Shown piece after piece: positions 24,491 to 33,464 of a stretch of 64,000 nucleotides of DNA; within the stretch, counting starts at the first letter, position 1, and every line of letters starts with the position of its first letter. The position numbers and the translations under genes are program-made. Origin of the DNA: Acidobacteriota bacterium (GTDB lineage: Bacteria; Acidobacteriota; Terriglobia; Terriglobales; Acidobacteriaceae); the NCBI GenBank assembly GCA_021846985.1, contig JAJZVX010000008.1, positions 1-64,000 of the forward strand, given 5' to 3'. Below the pieces are notes generated by a model. That model worked only from the letters and a program-made list of their open reading frames with translations. It was not told the DNA's origin and ran no database searches.

Positions 24491-27007
24491 TTACGTGGTC
24501 GTCCGCGGCTTCACCACGATTACCGTTGCCGGCACCACGCTGCTCGTCCCCGTATAATCGCAGCCCAGGTCCAGACCGCCCTGCGACACCGGCGTGCACG
24601 CCGGCAGTCCCGGTGCAATCTGTTGCGTGTCCGTCAGCGTCGGAACACTGATAAAGTGCACCAGGTCGTCCCCAGCCGTGGAAACGAAAAACAGCGAGTC
24701 GTCCGGACTGAACGCCCCGGCCACCGGCGCCGTCGGCCCGCTGTTGGCCGTCGATCCTGCCAGCGTTACGTACCCTACCGTCCCCAGCGCGTCCGGATTG
24801 CCCGCCACCGGCTTGTAGTAGGGCAGCAGAGCGTTGTAGTTGTTGTCGTTCGCGCTATACAGAATGAACGCCAGATTCGACGCCGGCGAGGGCACAATCT
24901 GGTCAACCTGCGTTATCGCGTTCCCGTTCAACTGGCTCAGTTGCGTCTGGTTCAGCACGTGCGACAACATCAGCGGATCGAGCGTCTGCACCTGGTTCGG
25001 CGGCGTCCCCGTCGTCGTCTCCGGGCACGACATGGTCGGTATCGTTACACCCAGATCCGACAGCGTCACCGCGTTCCCCTTCAGCGTGGCCCCCAGAATG
25101 TGGTTGCCATCGTTGGTTGCCGCCAGTACGTCCGTGTCCAGAGGAGGATAGCTGTTGTCCGGGCCCGTGTACACGGTGTCGCCCAGCGGGTAAAACAACA
25201 TGTTTTGGTACTCTCCCGCCGTGCCTTGCGGACACCATGTGTGCGCCACCGTCGGGCTCCCGCTCACATACGCACCCACGCTCGGCACCGTGATTGCCAG
25301 ACTCTGCCCGCCATTCGACGGCGTGGCGCACGAGGCTCCCGTCGAGCACGGCAGCGCATACGTCGACCACCCCGTGTGCGCGTTGTACACATACAGCGTG
25401 TCTGTGTGGCCCGTGATCCCCGCCGCCACGTTCTCCGGCAAATTGTTCGCCGCCGCGCTGTCGCTCACATACAGCGTCTTCGCGTCCGGCGTCCACTGCG
25501 CCGCCGTCGCCATCCCGTTGAACGTGCTCAGAAGCCCCTTCGCCTGGCTGTACAAATACAGCCTGCCCAGAATCGGATCGTTGATCAGAATCTCGCTGTT
25601 GTCCGGCGACACCGCCAGCACCACGCCCTGCACAGACGCGTCCTGCTTGGTCACCGCGTTCGCCGCCGTGCTGTAAATCATCAGCTCCGTCGACGAGCCA
25701 AAGTAGATATTGGTCCCCAGCGCGTCCATCATCATCGAGTTGGGCACAAACGGCAGCCGCGTCGTCGAGCCCACGGTTCCATTCAGCAACTGGAACGGCA
25801 CCACGTACTGCGATTTTCCCGGCGCGCCAAGCCACACGTAATTGCTGTTCGCTCCCTGGTAGGTCAGCGTCACCGGATTCGAGGCGATCGACAGCCCCGT
25901 CCCGTAGACGCCAATCTCGTTCACCGGCGCGTAATTGCACGTAAACGGCTGACAAATCGCCGTGATCGACGCCGTCCCCGGATACGATGTCGTCACCGCC
26001 CCGGTCAAGTTCACTGAAATGTCGATGGGATCCGTTGACTGGTAGTCCAACTGCACGCCGGTGATCGTCTTGCCCTGCGTGTCCACAATATTCGTCGTCA
26101 GGTTTTGCGTCACGCTGGCATTCACCGTGCCGCTCGTGCTGCCGTTCGCCAGCGTCAGTTGGATGCTCTTCGGCGGACACGTGGAAAAATACCCCGCCGA
26201 CGAGCCGGAACCGGCAATTGCCGCCAGAATCCCCGTCGTCCCCGGCTGCTCCGCCGTAATCTGGTTGGTTTCGTTGTTGATCGAAGCTACCGCGCTATCC
26301 AGCACACTGAAACTCATCGGGCCCAGCGCGACCGTGCAGTCCGGAACCGAACCGGCTAGCTGCGGACACGCAAACTGCGACGGATCCGTCATGGTCGGCG
26401 GCTTGCACAGCAGCGCGGTCTTCGGCTGTCCACCCACGGTGGCGCTATAGCACGCCTGCGCATCCAGTTGACCGATCACGCCCTGCGACTGGCATCCCTG
26501 CGGACCCACCAGCGTTACCGATGTTACCAGTGGATGCACATAAACCTGCACAGGGTTCGACACTACCGAGTTCGTCTCCGCCGTCACATACGCCGACGCG
26601 TAGGGCGCTCCCCCCGTCTGCGGCAGCGGATTCGGAGCCTGGCATATCGTAAAGTCCGGAATGCCGCCGCCCGAGTTCCGGTTCCACGTCCCCGCGCAGA
26701 TGTTCCCGCCCGGCGAAATATCCACCAGATTCAGGTTCGTCGAGCCGTACGAGTACCCCGTCACAATGGCCTTCGTGCCTTTGCACGTCATCGCCGTCGG
26801 CAACGCCAACTGCTTTTCCTGTCCAAACGCCAGTGATATCCCCGTCGTGCGCGGTTCCAGGTCGACCGAGTACACATCCGTTACCTTCAGCCCATAGCCC
26901 AGACCGTTGCAGGTATTCGCTCCCGGGTTACGCGAACAGCCGGAAACCGATATCCCGGCCGGAATTGCCAGGCAAAGCAAACTAACAAGCGTCAAAAACC
27001 GCTGCAT
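24491..27007 (-). CDS. Large secreted lipoprotein with Ig-like and beta-propeller-like regions
   Basis: An 838-aa exported protein with a lipoprotein signal (LTLVSLLCLAIPAGISVSGC; lipobox S-G-C). The first half (about 40-400) is Ser/Thr/Gly-rich with beta-strand patterns and repeated YPGTASITA- or NITAEQPGTTGILA-type phrases, as in bacterial Ig-like (Big_2) domains. It has many paired Cys that could form disulfides. The second half (about 400-835) has repeated units such as LAVSPDNSEILIND, WTPDAKTLYVSDSA and AFSPDDSLFFVST, typical of YVTN/Lactonase beta-propellers. No catalytic motif is visible. It is probably an outer-surface protein; proteins of this build are frequent in Acidobacteria. GGGGAGGG lies upstream of the ATG at 27007. 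Confidence 0.75.
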   Translation of the reverse strand: MQRFLTLVSLLCLAIPAGISVSGCSRNPGANTCNGLGYGLKVTDVYSVDLEPRTTGISLAFGQEKQLALPTAMTCKGTKAIVTGYSYGSTNLNLVDISPGGNICAGTWNRNSGGGIPDFTICQAPNPLPQTGGAPYASAYVTAETNSVVSNPVQVYVHPLVTSVTLVGPQGCQSQGVIGQLDAQACYSATVGGQPKTALLCKPPTMTDPSQFACPQLAGSVPDCTVALGPMSFSVLDSAVASINNETNQITAEQPGTTGILAAIAGSGSSAGYFSTCPPKSIQLTLANGSTSGTVNASVTQNLTTNIVDTQGKTITGVQLDYQSTDPIDISVNLTGAVTTSYPGTASITAICQPFTCNYAPVNEIGVYGTGLSIASNPVTLTYQGANSNYVWLGAPGKSQYVVPFQLLNGTVGSTTRLPFVPNSMMMDALGTNIYFGSSTELMIYSTAANAVTKQDASVQGVVLAVSPDNSEILINDPILGRLYLYSQAKGLLSTFNGMATAAQWTPDAKTLYVSDSAAANNLPENVAAGITGHTDTLYVYNAHTGWSTYALPCSTGASCATPSNGGQSLAITVPSVGAYVSGSPTVAHTWCPQGTAGEYQNMLFYPLGDTVYTGPDNSYPPLDTDVLAATNDGNHILGATLKGNAVTLSDLGVTIPTMSCPETTTGTPPNQVQTLDPLMLSHVLNQTQLSQLNGNAITQVDQIVPSPASNLAFILYSANDNNYNALLPYYKPVAGNPDALGTVGYVTLAGSTANSGPTAPVAGAFSPDDSLFFVSTAGDDLVHFISVPTLTDTQQIAPGLPACTPVSQGGLDLGCDYTGTSSVVPATVIVVKPRTTT

Positions 27008-27473
27008 GAACCCTCCCCGCTCCGCTTCTTCAAACTACGGAACGGTCGTTCTTCTTGCCAATCAAAATGGCATCTTGCTCCGCTTCACTCCCGGCCCTGG
27101 CCGCACCACAGCTTCCTCCAGGATTCCATCCCATCGGCAAGCCGCTGGCCCGCACCGAAGATCCGCGCTCTTAGAAACTGCCTATGCACCGTCCAGCGGC
27201 AGACCACGCAGGGATTGCCGCCGCACCATCCCGCTTCCGCGACCGGCCGGAACCCATGCCCTTCCGGCCGCCGCCCGGCGGAATTTCAATGTGGAACTCC
27301 AGACAAAAGTGTATCAGGACAGGCCCGCCCCGGGCATCGGCCCGGACCGCGTTCCGCATCCCCGCAAAACCAGCGCCTGCACCGCCGCCACACGCCCTTG
27401 CGCTACCGCCTTCCACAACTACGGCATATCCCGGAATTGCCCGCCGTCTGCATCCACCAGACGGCCCTCCCCC
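27008..27473. other. 466-bp intergenic stretch upstream of the large lipoprotein
   Basis: Open frames are present on both strands but none has a domain signature or a sound start. It should hold the lipoprotein promoter; TTGGCA (minus strand, about 27055-27060) with TAGTTT 18 nt later is a weak candidate. I see nothing else. Confidence 0.4.
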
Positions 27474-28460
27474 TCAATCCTTCTCCGTCAGTACCGCGGC
27501 CAGCAGTTCCGGCGCCACGTTGCCCCCGCTCACCACCGCCACCGCCTTCTTGTACGCTGGCAGCTCCGCACCGTGGAAGAGAAGCGCCGCCGCGCTCACC
27601 GCTCCGCTCGGCTCCGCAACCAGCCGCGCCACGCTCACAATCGCCCGCATCGCCGCCCGAATCTCCGCCTCCGTCACCGTCACAATCCCGTCCACAAACG
27701 CCTGGATGTGCGCAAAGTTGCGCAGCCCCACGCTCTGCGTCCGCAGCCCGTCGGCGATGGTCCGGCTGGTCAGCTCCGCCGGCCACTCCACCAGCTTGCC
27801 AGTCCTGAAGCTCTCCGCCGTATCCCCCGCCAGCTCCGGCTCCACACCGAACACCTTCGCCTGCGGCTTGAGCTGCTTCACCGCCGCCGCCACCCCGCTC
27901 AGCAGGCCTCCACCGCTCACCGGCGAAAGCACCAGATCCACATCCGCCAGCGCCTCCACAATCTCCAAACCGCAGGTCGCCTGCCCGGCAATGATCTGCT
28001 CGTCGTCGTACGGCGGAATCACCACGTACCCATGCTCCCGCACAAGCTCTTCGGCCTTGGCCAGACGCTCGCTCGAAGCCACACCCACCTCCACCACCTC
28101 GGCGCCCAGCGCCAGCGTCGCCGCCCGCTTGATCGCCGGCGCGTTGGAAGGCATCACAATCACCGCCTTCGCTCCCACCATCCGCGCCGCATACGCCACC
28201 GCCTGCGCATGGTTGCCGCTCGAATACGTGATCACCCCGCGGCGAATCTCCTCCGGCGTCAGTTGCAGAATCTTGTTTGCCGCCCCCCGCATCTTGAACG
28301 CCCCGATGGGCTGCAAACTCTCCGCCTTCAGCCACACCTCGCCCGCCACACCCGGAAACACCGCCCGCACCAGCGGCGTTTTGACAGCAATGGAGGCAAT
28401 GCGAGACGCCGCGGAACGAATGACGTCAATATCAACCAGCGGGTAGCCTCGATCTTCCAT
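27474..28460 (-). CDS. Threonine/serine dehydratase (PLP fold type II)
   Basis: A 328-aa enzyme with the ilvA/tdcB catalytic domain and no regulatory ACT domain, matching the catabolic TdcB or serine racemase/dehydratase length. Visible features: SLQPIGAFKMRGA with the Schiff-base Lys, SSGNHAQAVAYAA, and the phosphate-binding glycine loop SGGGLLSG. It deaminates threonine or serine to the 2-oxo acid. I start it at ATG 28460; the frame is open to 28568, but the extra 36 residues lack homology. Racemase activity cannot be excluded from sequence. Confidence 0.9.
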   Translation of the reverse strand: MEDRGYPLVDIDVIRSAASRIASIAVKTPLVRAVFPGVAGEVWLKAESLQPIGAFKMRGAANKILQLTPEEIRRGVITYSSGNHAQAVAYAARMVGAKAVIVMPSNAPAIKRAATLALGAEVVEVGVASSERLAKAEELVREHGYVVIPPYDDEQIIAGQATCGLEIVEALADVDLVLSPVSGGGLLSGVAAAVKQLKPQAKVFGVEPELAGDTAESFRTGKLVEWPAELTSRTIADGLRTQSVGLRNFAHIQAFVDGIVTVTEAEIRAAMRAIVSVARLVAEPSGAVSAAALLFHGAELPAYKKAVAVVSGGNVAPELLAAVLTEKD

Positions 28461-28627
28461 GGCAACAATCCTCCCTGAGCAAGCCACAGGCGATTCTATA
28501 GAACCGGAGCGGCTCTTTCCCAAACGCAAAAATGCGGCGAAAGCCATCAGACCCTTCGCCGCGCGCAAATCCTGCTCACTCGCCGGACTGCGGACATGCC
28601 AACTCCGCCGGCCACGCTGCCGCCTCG

Positions 28628-30283
28628 CTATATCTCCAGAATCACCGGCATGATCATCGGCCGCCGTCCCGTCGTCTTCTGCACCAGCCGCTTCAAATCC
28701 ACCCGGATCTTCTCTTTCACCATGCCGTAGTCCGACTTCTCCTCCGCACTGAGCCCGTGCAGCGTCTTCAGCATCGTCTCCCGCGCCTGTTCGGTAATGT
28801 CCGCGCCGCCAAAGCCGCGCATCACCACCTCCGGCTGCTGCTCGATCTTGCCGCTGCGTTTGTTAATGGCCAGCACCGCCAGCACAATCCCGTCCTCGCT
28901 CAGGATGCGCCGGTCCTTGATCACCAGATCCTCGACCACGTCGTTGAACGAACCCGAGTCGATCAGCACCCGTCCCGTGGTCACCTTGTCCTTCTTGCGC
29001 GCGTCCTTCTTGTCCAGTTCCAGCACGTCGCCGTCTTCGATCACAATGGCGTGCTCCACCGCGCCCGTGTTCATGGCCACCTGTGCATGCCGCCGCAGGT
29101 TGCCGTAGTTGCCGTGAACGGGCACAAAAAACTTGGGCCGCACCAGGTTGATCAGCAGGCTCATCTCCTCCTGGCTGCCGTGCCCGCTCACGTGAATCAG
29201 CCCGTTCGCCCCGTTGTCGTAAATCACGTTGGCATCGCGCCGGTAAAGGTGATCGATCACCCGGAAGATGCTCTTCTCGTTCCCCGGAATGATCCTCGAG
29301 CTCAGCACCACCGTGTCGCCGGCGTCGATCCGCGCGTACTTGTGGTTGTCCACCGCCACCCGGCTCAGCGCGCTCATTGGCTCGCCCTGCGTGCCCGAGA
29401 TCAGCACCATCACCTCTTCCGGCCTGAAATCCCGCACCTGTCCCGGATTGATCATCAGTCCCTGCGGAATATCAATGTACCCCAGGTCCTGCGCGATCTC
29501 GGTCGATTCCACCATCGACCGGCCCACCACCGCCACCTTGCGTCCATGCGCCCGCGCCAGCTCCATCGCAATCCGGATGCGGTATACCGACGACGAAAAG
29601 CACGCGAAGAACAGCTTCTTCTTCGTGCGCGAAAAAATCTCGTCCAGCCGCGGCCGCACCGCCGACTCGCTCGGCGTATACCCCGGCCGCTCCACATTCG
29701 TCGAGTCCTGCAGCAACGCCAGCACACCGCGCTTCCCATACTCGCCAAAGGTGTGCAGGTCAAACAGCTTGCCATCCAGCGGCGAAAGGTCGATCTTGAA
29801 GTCGCCCGTGTGGATCACCACCCCCACCGGCGTTTCGATGGCCAGCGACACGGCGTCCACAATCGAGTGCGTCACGTGGATCGGCTCAATCGTGAACGGT
29901 CCGATCGAGACCTTCTCCTTGGGCACAATCTCGATCAGTTCCGCCTCGTCGAGCAGTTTGTGCTCTTCGAGAATGTCCTCCACATAAGCCAGCGTGAACT
30001 CGGTGGCATAGACCGGAATCTTGATCTCGTTCAGAATCCACGGCAGCCCGCCAATATGGTCCATGTGCCCGTGCGTCAGAATGACGGCGCGAACGTGCTG
30101 CCTGTTTTCAATCAGGTAGCTGATATCCGGGACCACAACATCCACGCCCAGCAACTCCGACTCCGGAAACATCAGCCCGGCGTCGATCACGATAATGTCG
30201 TCTTCCCAGCGCAGCGCCAGGCAGTTCATTCCGAACTCGCCCAGCCCGCCCAGGGGAATAATCTTCAGCTTCTTTGTCTGCAT
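28628..30283 (-). CDS. rnj: Ribonuclease J
   Basis: A 551-aa metallo-beta-lactamase/beta-CASP ribonuclease for mRNA decay and rRNA maturation. Visible features: HGHMDH (71-76), the zinc-binding motif of the MBL fold; further ligands in IEPIHVTHSI and HTGDFK; and the beta-CASP region with FACFSSSVYRI, VGRSM and VLISGTQGEP. HVSGHGSQEE and FVPVHGNYGNLRRHA carry the later His ligands. The C-terminal domain (about 450-551) is complete. Length fits RNase J1/J2. The presence of RNase J rather than an RNase E region is usual outside the gammaproteobacteria. The start ATG is at 30283. Confidence 0.95.
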   Translation of the reverse strand: MQTKKLKIIPLGGLGEFGMNCLALRWEDDIIVIDAGLMFPESELLGVDVVVPDISYLIENRQHVRAVILTHGHMDHIGGLPWILNEIKIPVYATEFTLAYVEDILEEHKLLDEAELIEIVPKEKVSIGPFTIEPIHVTHSIVDAVSLAIETPVGVVIHTGDFKIDLSPLDGKLFDLHTFGEYGKRGVLALLQDSTNVERPGYTPSESAVRPRLDEIFSRTKKKLFFACFSSSVYRIRIAMELARAHGRKVAVVGRSMVESTEIAQDLGYIDIPQGLMINPGQVRDFRPEEVMVLISGTQGEPMSALSRVAVDNHKYARIDAGDTVVLSSRIIPGNEKSIFRVIDHLYRRDANVIYDNGANGLIHVSGHGSQEEMSLLINLVRPKFFVPVHGNYGNLRRHAQVAMNTGAVEHAIVIEDGDVLELDKKDARKKDKVTTGRVLIDSGSFNDVVEDLVIKDRRILSEDGIVLAVLAINKRSGKIEQQPEVVMRGFGGADITEQARETMLKTLHGLSAEEKSDYGMVKEKIRVDLKRLVQKTTGRRPMIMPVILEI

Positions 30284-30696
30284 CTGTCAGTTTTGATGCT
30301 ACCACCCCCGGCCAAAACCCGATGTGCCACGCCTCGCCGGGCGGCCCAACCGGAATCCGGCCCACATGGGAAAAACCGCCGCTGGCTCTTCCAGCCAATT
30401 CCTGCCAATCCCTACTCCATCTCAGCCCGCACCAGCCAACACCTCCTCAGCGAGCCACCACCACCGCCCAGGCATTCCCTCACGCAACGCAATCCCGCAG
30501 GTAAATCTCGCTGAGTGCGTTGGCGATTAGGCGCTGGTCGACACCCTCGGAAATATCGCTGAACTGAAGCCCGCTTCAGGCGAGCGATGTATAGAATCGC
30601 AGACAACCCACTGCCGATGAGCGCTTTGCCCTGTCGCAACCACAATCGGGCAGTACCTGACCTTTTCGATCTCCTCTTGGCCGGGCCTGAGCCTCG
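30284..30696. other. Intergenic region leading into the lower-GC island
   Basis: G+C falls towards the right side. A short palindrome lies at 30564-30579 (see separate entry). No tRNA that could serve as an attachment site is visible, and the frames here show no family. Confidence 0.4.
30564..30579. repeat. Short palindrome at the left side of the island
   Basis: CTGAAGC-CC-GCTTCAG forms a perfect 7-bp-arm palindrome with a 2-nt centre. It may be an operator, a repeat relic or chance. Confidence 0.4.
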
Positions 30697-30702
30697 TATA
30701 AT
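30697..30702 (+). promoter_or_regulatory. Consensus -10 element (TATAAT) of the island genes
   Basis: A perfect TATAAT lies about 47 nt before the nuclease-like gene's ATG at 30749. The -35 is poor: CTCTTG at 17-nt spacing, or TTGGCC at only 14 nt. A regulated or activator-dependent promoter is possible. Confidence 0.5.
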
Positions 30703-30748
30703 CCTCTGCAATAGATGCAGAAGAAGAGAGTGAACAATGGAGGCGACT

Positions 30749-31969
30749 ATGCAGTCGGAAACTGTCTTCGGGCACCTCGCGCTTCGGTTCGGCGCTCACC
30801 CTGAAAACTTGGCGACTGAGGCATTAGGTTTCATCCTTCGCAATTCCCCTGCTGCATCGCGGGCATTCGTGGCGCTCACGCGCCAAATCGGGATCAACGA
30901 TCTAACTAGCCTGGACTTCAAAACGCAGCAGGGCGGACCGGAACAGTCCGTGTTCGATCTGGCGTGCTATGACGACAAAGGGCGGATCAGAGTGATAGTT
31001 GAGAACAAGTTCTGGGCTGGCCTAACTGACAAGCAGCCGACGACTTATATCGGCGCGCTTCGAGACGATGTGCCTGCGCTCTTGATGTTTGTTGCTCCAG
31101 ATGCGCGCCTTCAATCCCTTTGGAATGAAATCCTCGACCGATGCAACAAGGCTCCCACAATTCGGGCCAACGAAATTCAGATGTCATCGGCCATGAGAGT
31201 CGCCGACATTGGCAGAGGCCATTACATTGCTGCAATATCTTGGAGATATTTGCTTGAAGCTCTCTCTATAGCGGCGACCTCCGAAGGGGAAACGAAGTCC
31301 CGCAACAACATTATCCAACTTCAAGGTTTGTGCGCAAAGATGGATGAAGAAGAGTTCTTGCCGCTCAGACCCGATGAGCTAACAGACCTGGACATGGCAC
31401 GAAGATTTCTGAACTTTTCCAACCTGCCATTCGATATAGCAGCAAGAGCCGCAGGATTGCACCTGTGCATTGGAATGAGAGAGGCCAACTACCGCCTTGG
31501 ATCTGGCATTCATATCCAGATTGCCGGATTTACCGCCTGGATTGGATTTTCCGCTTCTCTCTGGCGCAAGTGGGGCATTTCGCCCATTTGGGTAGAATTT
31601 GTTCACCAATCCTGCGATGTTGCGAAGGTTCGCACGCTGCTGCACAGCTTTCGAACGCTTATGCCTCCGCGTTGCTTCGATGCCTTCGACGGCAACTGCG
31701 TGGCCGTTCCGATTATTCTGAGTGCCGGCGTCGAGAAGCAACAAATTATCGACTATGCTGTTCGCCAACTTGGTGAATTGAAGGCGGAGCTTGAGTTGTC
31801 GGGACCCATCGATGAAACACGCGAACTTCTGAAAGACAATGAACCCGGCGCGACGCCGGGCTGCGATTCAGCAGTCATCCCTACCGATGGCGTCGGTACG
31901 GATGTTGTTCTCGAAATGGGGGCGGAGGATGGTCATGAGATCGGTTCAAGCAACAACCAGCGATCCTGA
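30749..31969 (+). CDS. PD-(D/E)XK nuclease-like protein
   Basis: A 406-aa protein. The first 130 residues have the layout of a PD-(D/E)XK nuclease: Glu24 in a helix (LATEALGFIL), Asp70 (SVFDLACYD), Glu85-x-Lys87 (RVIVENKFWAGLTDKQ), then Gln96 and Tyr100. The phrase ENKFWAGLTDKQPTTY is one I know from uncharacterised nuclease-like proteins of this superfamily. The remaining 270 residues match nothing I can name. The ATG at 30749 has GGAGG five nt upstream, better than the ATG at 30737. It overlaps the ADP-ribosylglycohydrolase gene by 35 nt. Base use is less GC-rich than in the flanks. A defence or toxin role is inferred, not shown. Confidence 0.7.
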   Translation: MQSETVFGHLALRFGAHPENLATEALGFILRNSPAASRAFVALTRQIGINDLTSLDFKTQQGGPEQSVFDLACYDDKGRIRVIVENKFWAGLTDKQPTTYIGALRDDVPALLMFVAPDARLQSLWNEILDRCNKAPTIRANEIQMSSAMRVADIGRGHYIAAISWRYLLEALSIAATSEGETKSRNNIIQLQGLCAKMDEEEFLPLRPDELTDLDMARRFLNFSNLPFDIAARAAGLHLCIGMREANYRLGSGIHIQIAGFTAWIGFSASLWRKWGISPIWVEFVHQSCDVAKVRTLLHSFRTLMPPRCFDAFDGNCVAVPIILSAGVEKQQIIDYAVRQLGELKAELELSGPIDETRELLKDNEPGATPGCDSAVIPTDGVGTDVVLEMGAEDGHEIGSSNNQRS

Positions 31970-33029
31970 ATGGCTACCCGACACGAAGTCGAGGTATCAA
32001 GGATGTCTCCTTGGAGGGGCAGTAGGCGACGCGCTGGGCGCCCCTGTAGAGTTCACTTCATTCGCCAATATCATTGAGCAGTTCGGCGCGAATGGAATTC
32101 AAGATTTCGCGCCTGCATACGGCCGGATTGGTGCAATCACCGATGACACGCAGATGACCCTTTTTACGGCTGAAGGCCTGGTGCGAGCGCATGTTCGCGG
32201 GCATCTCAAAGGAATTTGTGATCCGCCTTCCGTCGTCCATGGCGCTTACTTGCGATGGCTCCGGACTCAGGGAGAAAAACCAGCCAAGTTGGATCACGAA
32301 ATCGAAATGGACGGCTGGCTCGTCAGCGTGAGCACATTGTGGAACCGTCGTTGTCCAGGTAACACTTGCTTATCCGCGTTAAGAGACACTCGACAGCTTG
32401 GCCAAAATGCGGGGAACAAAAGCAAAGGATGCGGGACGGTCATGCGAATCGCCCCCGTCGGGCTTCTGAGGCAGGATGGCGTTTTCGAACTGGCGTCAAG
32501 GATTGCCGCCTTAACCCACGGACATCCGTCGGGTATCCTCGCGGCGGGATTCTTGGCAGAACTTCTGAAGGAAATCAACCTTGGCCGCTCATTGAGCGAG
32601 GCGCTGCCAATGGCCAAAGCATCCCTCATCGAGCAGGACAATCATGTAGAGGTGCTCGCAGCCATCGAGCGAGCTGAGGCCGCGGCGTCTTCTGGAGACT
32701 CGTCTGCCGTTTCAGCCGGGAAGCTTGGAGAGGGATGGATTGCGGAAGAAGCACTATCCATCGCACTCTTCTCCGCCCTGCAGGAGCGCAACTTCGAGCA
32801 TGCGGTTGTTACTGCGGTGAATCACAGTGGAGATAGCGATAGCACAGGTGCGATCGCAGGGAACATTTGCGGGTTACTGTACGGCGTTGAAAGCATCCCC
32901 GAAAGATGGTTATCGCGACTGGAGATGCGCGAGGAGATCGGTCAGATTGCTGATGATCTTCAAGCAATTGTGGAAGGCGGCCTCGACATCGAAAGTGAAG
33001 ACACATGGCGAAAATATCCGGGATACTGA
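31935..33029 (+). CDS. ADP-ribosylglycohydrolase (DraG/ARH family)
   Basis: A 364-aa protein with all the main motifs of ADP-ribosyl hydrolases that use two Mg ions. LGGAVGDALGAPVEF (26-40) comes first, ITDDTQMTLFT (68-78) has the first Asp-Asp pair, GCGTVMRIAPVGLL (166-179) forms the middle, and NHSGDSDSTGAIAGNICG (296-313) has the second metal-binding Asp set. It should remove ADP-ribose from a modified protein, nucleic acid or small molecule. The ATG at 31935 has GGAGGAT upstream and lies inside the 3' end of the nuclease-like gene, so translation is coupled. No ADP-ribosyltransferase gene is visible in the island, so the modification it reverses must come from elsewhere or from a phage. 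Confidence 0.9.
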   Translation: MRSVQATTSDPEWLPDTKSRYQGCLLGGAVGDALGAPVEFTSFANIIEQFGANGIQDFAPAYGRIGAITDDTQMTLFTAEGLVRAHVRGHLKGICDPPSVVHGAYLRWLRTQGEKPAKLDHEIEMDGWLVSVSTLWNRRCPGNTCLSALRDTRQLGQNAGNKSKGCGTVMRIAPVGLLRQDGVFELASRIAALTHGHPSGILAAGFLAELLKEINLGRSLSEALPMAKASLIEQDNHVEVLAAIERAEAAASSGDSSAVSAGKLGEGWIAEEALSIALFSALQERNFEHAVVTAVNHSGDSDSTGAIAGNICGLLYGVESIPERWLSRLEMREEIGQIADDLQAIVEGGLDIESEDTWRKYPGY

Positions 33030-33228
33030 ATTGCGCCACATTGGGTGTCCGCAAAAGTTAGGTTGTTCGAGCTTCGCCATGATAGCCGACCATCGATTCT
33101 CGATCTTGACCATGAGATGGACGTGACGCCCGCCAAGAAATCTTTGACCTTCCGCTCGCACCGGCAATGGCCTGATTGGTCACTGAACTCCGGGATCCGC
33201 TGTTCGAGAGCGGTCGGTACCCGCTAGT
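33030..33228. other. Downstream flank of the island
   Basis: It retains lower GC. Short frames on both strands reach 33167 and 33227 but show no known family; they could be remnants. No gene is called. Confidence 0.35.
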
Positions 33229-33288
33229 CGGCCAGAGTCCAGTGATTTCTGGCCGTTGGACCGTTTAATGGCGACAGGCCAAATCACT
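33229..33288. repeat. Nested inverted repeats at the right side of the island
   Basis: CGGCCAGA (33229-33236) pairs with TCTGGCCG (33248-33255). AGTGATTTCTGGCC (33241-33254) pairs imperfectly with GGCCAAATCACT (33277-33288). They could be a transcription terminator without a T-tract, an operator, or the end of a lost element. Confidence 0.5.
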
Positions 33289-33464
33289 CATTGACACATC
33301 TTCAATGCAGCATCTCGCCACCAGCCCCATGCATCCCGTCCGACGCTCTCGGAGCTGGCAGCAACTCACCGGCTCATCAGTCGCCAGCACCATCAGTCCG
33401 CAAGCACCCACCCTCCACCCGGCCCGCCCCCACGCCGTAAAGTGGTATCCAAGGGGACTTTCAC

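Noticed and set aside
28532..30514. A 660-codon plus-strand frame opposite RNase J
   Set aside because: His/Arg/Gln-rich, no domain; RNase J on the other strand is certain.
32809..33167. Small minus-strand frames at the island's right edge, which I considered as a transposase remnant
   Set aside because: I could not match them to any transposase motif and they overlap the DraG gene end; no gene is called.
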